Origin: DAOTXK01 sp034435395
GTDB taxonomy: Bacteria > Chloroflexota > Anaerolineae > Aggregatilineales > Ch27
Assembly (NCBI GenBank): GCA_034435395.1
Contig: DAOTXK010000062.1
Location: forward strand, 1-14,376
Length of the DNA stretch: 14,376 nucleotides
Direction: 5' to 3'
The notes under the pieces are model-generated. The model was given only the letters and a program-made list of their open reading frames with translations. It was not told the DNA's origin and searched no databases. The translations under genes and the position numbers were made by a program. This document shows, piece after piece, positions 13,038-14,376 of this stretch (positions are counted from its first letter, which is position 1; each line of letters opens with the position of its first letter).

Positions 13038-13808
13038 GTGACCGAACAAGCGACGGTCCAACCGGATCACGCGCACCAGCAGAGTCCCTACCTCTCCCTC
13101 GTCGTCCCCGCCTACAACGAAGAAGCCCGCCTGGGCGACAGCCTCCAGCAGATCGCGGACTTCGTCGCCGCGCAGGACTACCCGGTGGAAGTCCTGGTGG
13201 TGGATAACAACAGCACCGACCGCACCCATGCCATCGCCGACGAGTTCGCGGCGGAGCGGCCCTACCTGCGGGTGCTGTTTGAGGGGCGGCAGGGCAAAGG
13301 GGCCGCCGTCCGCGCCGGGATGCTGGCCGCCAGGGGGCAGTACCGCTTCATCTGCGACGCCGATCTCTCCATGCCCATCGCGGAAGTGAACGCCTTTCTG
13401 CCGCCGCGGCTGGAGGGTTACGACATCGCCATCGGCTCGCGGGAAGCGCCCGGCGCGGTCCGCTACGACGAGCCGTTTTACCGCCACCTGATGGGCCGGG
13501 TCTTTAATACCATCGTGCGGCTGTTCGCCGTGCCCGGCTTCCAGGACACCCAGGCCGGGTTTAAGATGTTCACCGCCCAGGCCGCCGAAGACCTCTTCCC
13601 CTTGCAGACGATGGACGGCTGGAGCTTCGACGTGGAGATTCTGCACGCGGCCCAGCGGCGCGGCTGGCGCATCGTGGAAGTGCCGATCCACTGGTACTAC
13701 CGGGAACGCTCGCGCATCCATCCCATCAAGGACTCCCTCGACATGTTCCGCGAGGTGCTGAAGATTCGGGCCAACGGGCGGCGCGGCCTGTACGACCGGC
13801 CCAGGTAG
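13038..13808 (+). CDS. family 2 glycosyltransferase, polyprenyl/dolichyl-phosphate glucose or mannose synthase-like
   Basis: This 256-residue enzyme resembles ALG5/DPM1-type synthases that move glucose or mannose from a nucleotide sugar to a polyprenyl phosphate lipid carrier. Motifs: LSLVVPAYNEE (residues 19-29), DNNSTD (56-61), EGRQGKGAAVRAGML (82-96), metal-binding DADLSMP (107-113), GSRE, FQDTQAGFKMF (168-178), and SFDVEILHAAQRRGW with VEVPIHWYYR near the end. No C-terminal membrane segments are present, as in soluble DPM1-like forms. It starts with GTG, supported by AGGAG 8 bp upstream, 22 bp after the EVE-fusion stop. The GC content returns to that of the host. It is probably the partner of the upstream GT2 in making a surface glycan. 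Confidence 0.9.
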   Translation: MTEQATVQPDHAHQQSPYLSLVVPAYNEEARLGDSLQQIADFVAAQDYPVEVLVVDNNSTDRTHAIADEFAAERPYLRVLFEGRQGKGAAVRAGMLAARGQYRFICDADLSMPIAEVNAFLPPRLEGYDIAIGSREAPGAVRYDEPFYRHLMGRVFNTIVRLFAVPGFQDTQAGFKMFTAQAAEDLFPLQTMDGWSFDVEILHAAQRRGWRIVEVPIHWYYRERSRIHPIKDSLDMFREVLKIRANGRRGLYDRPR

Positions 13809-13900
13809 CCACCCCTAATGGTCCAGTGTAAAATAGAACAAAGGATCGGCTGGATACTTTATAGGTTGTCACCTTTTGCCTGATCGTCGAGGGAATCGAT

Positions 13901-14376
13901 ATGCGAATAAAACTATCTTCGATAACCGACAGTCCCCATCGCTTGCGTGAGGTCGTGCAAGACGAGGCTTTCTATGAATTGGTTGAGAGCTTACGTCAAC
14001 AGGGGCTGTTACAGCCGATTAAAGTGCGTCCCAATGATGGTGGCTATGAACTTGTCTATGGGCACCGTCGAGCCGCAGCCATGCGATTCTTGGGCTGGAC
14101 GGAGTGCGAGGCCATTGTCGAGGACGTTGATGATGAACAGGCCACTCTACAAGCTGTAACGGAAAACATCCACCGCAAAGATTTGGATGTTCTCGAAGAA
14201 GCCCAGATTTATCAAGCGCTGCGAGATAAAGGATATACCATCTCCCAGATTGCTAAGATGGTGAGCAAGCCTGACGGTCGGATATCTAATCGTCTAAGCC
14301 TGCTGCGTTTGCCGTCGGAAGTGCAGGAGATGGTGAGACCAAGCCATAATCAGCAAATCAGCGCAACTGCTCTTGG
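13901..14376 (+). CDS. ParB/Spo0J-like protein, N-terminal part (runs off window)
   Basis: I translated from the ATG at 13901; the frame is open for 158 codons to the edge. The first 80 residues form a ParB N-terminal domain: an ESLRQQGLLQPIKVRPND stretch, then GHRRAAAMRFLGW, the ParB box II (Gx-R-R-A-A) that binds CTP in chromosomal ParB. The following ENIHRKDLDVLEEAQIYQAL and GYTISQIAKMVSKPDGRISN are the HTH region typical of ParB/RepB. SD GAGGGA lies at 13889-13894. GC is visibly below the neighbouring glycosyltransferase. There is no ParA upstream in the 92-bp gap 13809-13900. It could be a plasmid, phage or ICE partition protein, or an orphan ParB-like regulator. Confidence 0.82.
   Translation, partial: MRIKLSSITDSPHRLREVVQDEAFYELVESLRQQGLLQPIKVRPNDGGYELVYGHRRAAAMRFLGWTECEAIVEDVDDEQATLQAVTENIHRKDLDVLEEAQIYQALRDKGYTISQIAKMVSKPDGRISNRLSLLRLPSEVQEMVRPSHNQQISATAL

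Noticed and set aside
10877..13808. Idea that the two GT2 enzymes glycosylate DNA that the EVE protein then reads
   Set aside because: The GT2 motifs match surface-polysaccharide and polyprenyl-phosphate enzymes, and no hydroxymethylating enzyme is present. Adjacency alone does not support it.

Overview
The window is a high-GC bacterial chromosome segment. The gene mix (oligopeptide-binding protein, LLM flavin enzyme, dipeptide epimerase, DUF433/DUF5615 pair, GT2 enzymes, many stand-alone phosphotransferases) and the short palindromic ATGAAT-loop repeats fit a Chloroflexota/Anaerolineae-like genome. That assignment is inference: there is no rRNA or marker gene here.

Left part (1-3643). The 5' two thirds of an oligopeptide ABC-transporter binding protein runs leftward off the window. 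It is divergent from an AlkP-superfamily phosphodiesterase, which is followed by a nitroreductase. The 88-bp gap between the last two holds a cluster of DnaA-box-like 9-mers.

Middle left (3692-8292, minus strand). A tight run of five genes reads right to left: Gfo/Idh/MocA dehydrogenase, dipeptide epimerase (4-bp ATGA overlap), LLM-class flavin oxidoreductase, APH(9)-like small-molecule kinase and DinB-family protein. The first three are strongly GC-rich. The kinase is visibly less so and may be a later insertion. A binding-protein gene for peptides and a dipeptide epimerase in one neighbourhood suggest peptide or muropeptide use, but they are not in one operon.

Middle (8293-10278). An intergenic stretch carries nested palindromes with 10-bp perfect inverted ends. 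Then come a second APH/SrkA-like kinase on the minus strand and a small divergent hypothetical gene.

Right part (10279-13808, plus strand). Five genes are packed with gaps of 14, -1, 12 and 22 bp: DUF433 antitoxin, DUF5615 PIN-like toxin, a GT2 glycosyltransferase (1-bp TGATG overlap with the toxin), an EVE-domain/PD-(D/E)XK-like nuclease fusion, and a polyprenyl-phosphate-glucose/mannose-synthase-like GT2. The EVE fusion is much lower in GC than both glycosyltransferases around it. It looks like a horizontally acquired, probably modification-dependent, restriction gene. It is the most interesting item here.

Right edge (13901-end). A low-GC ParB-like gene runs off the window and may mark the start of a mobile or plasmid-derived block.
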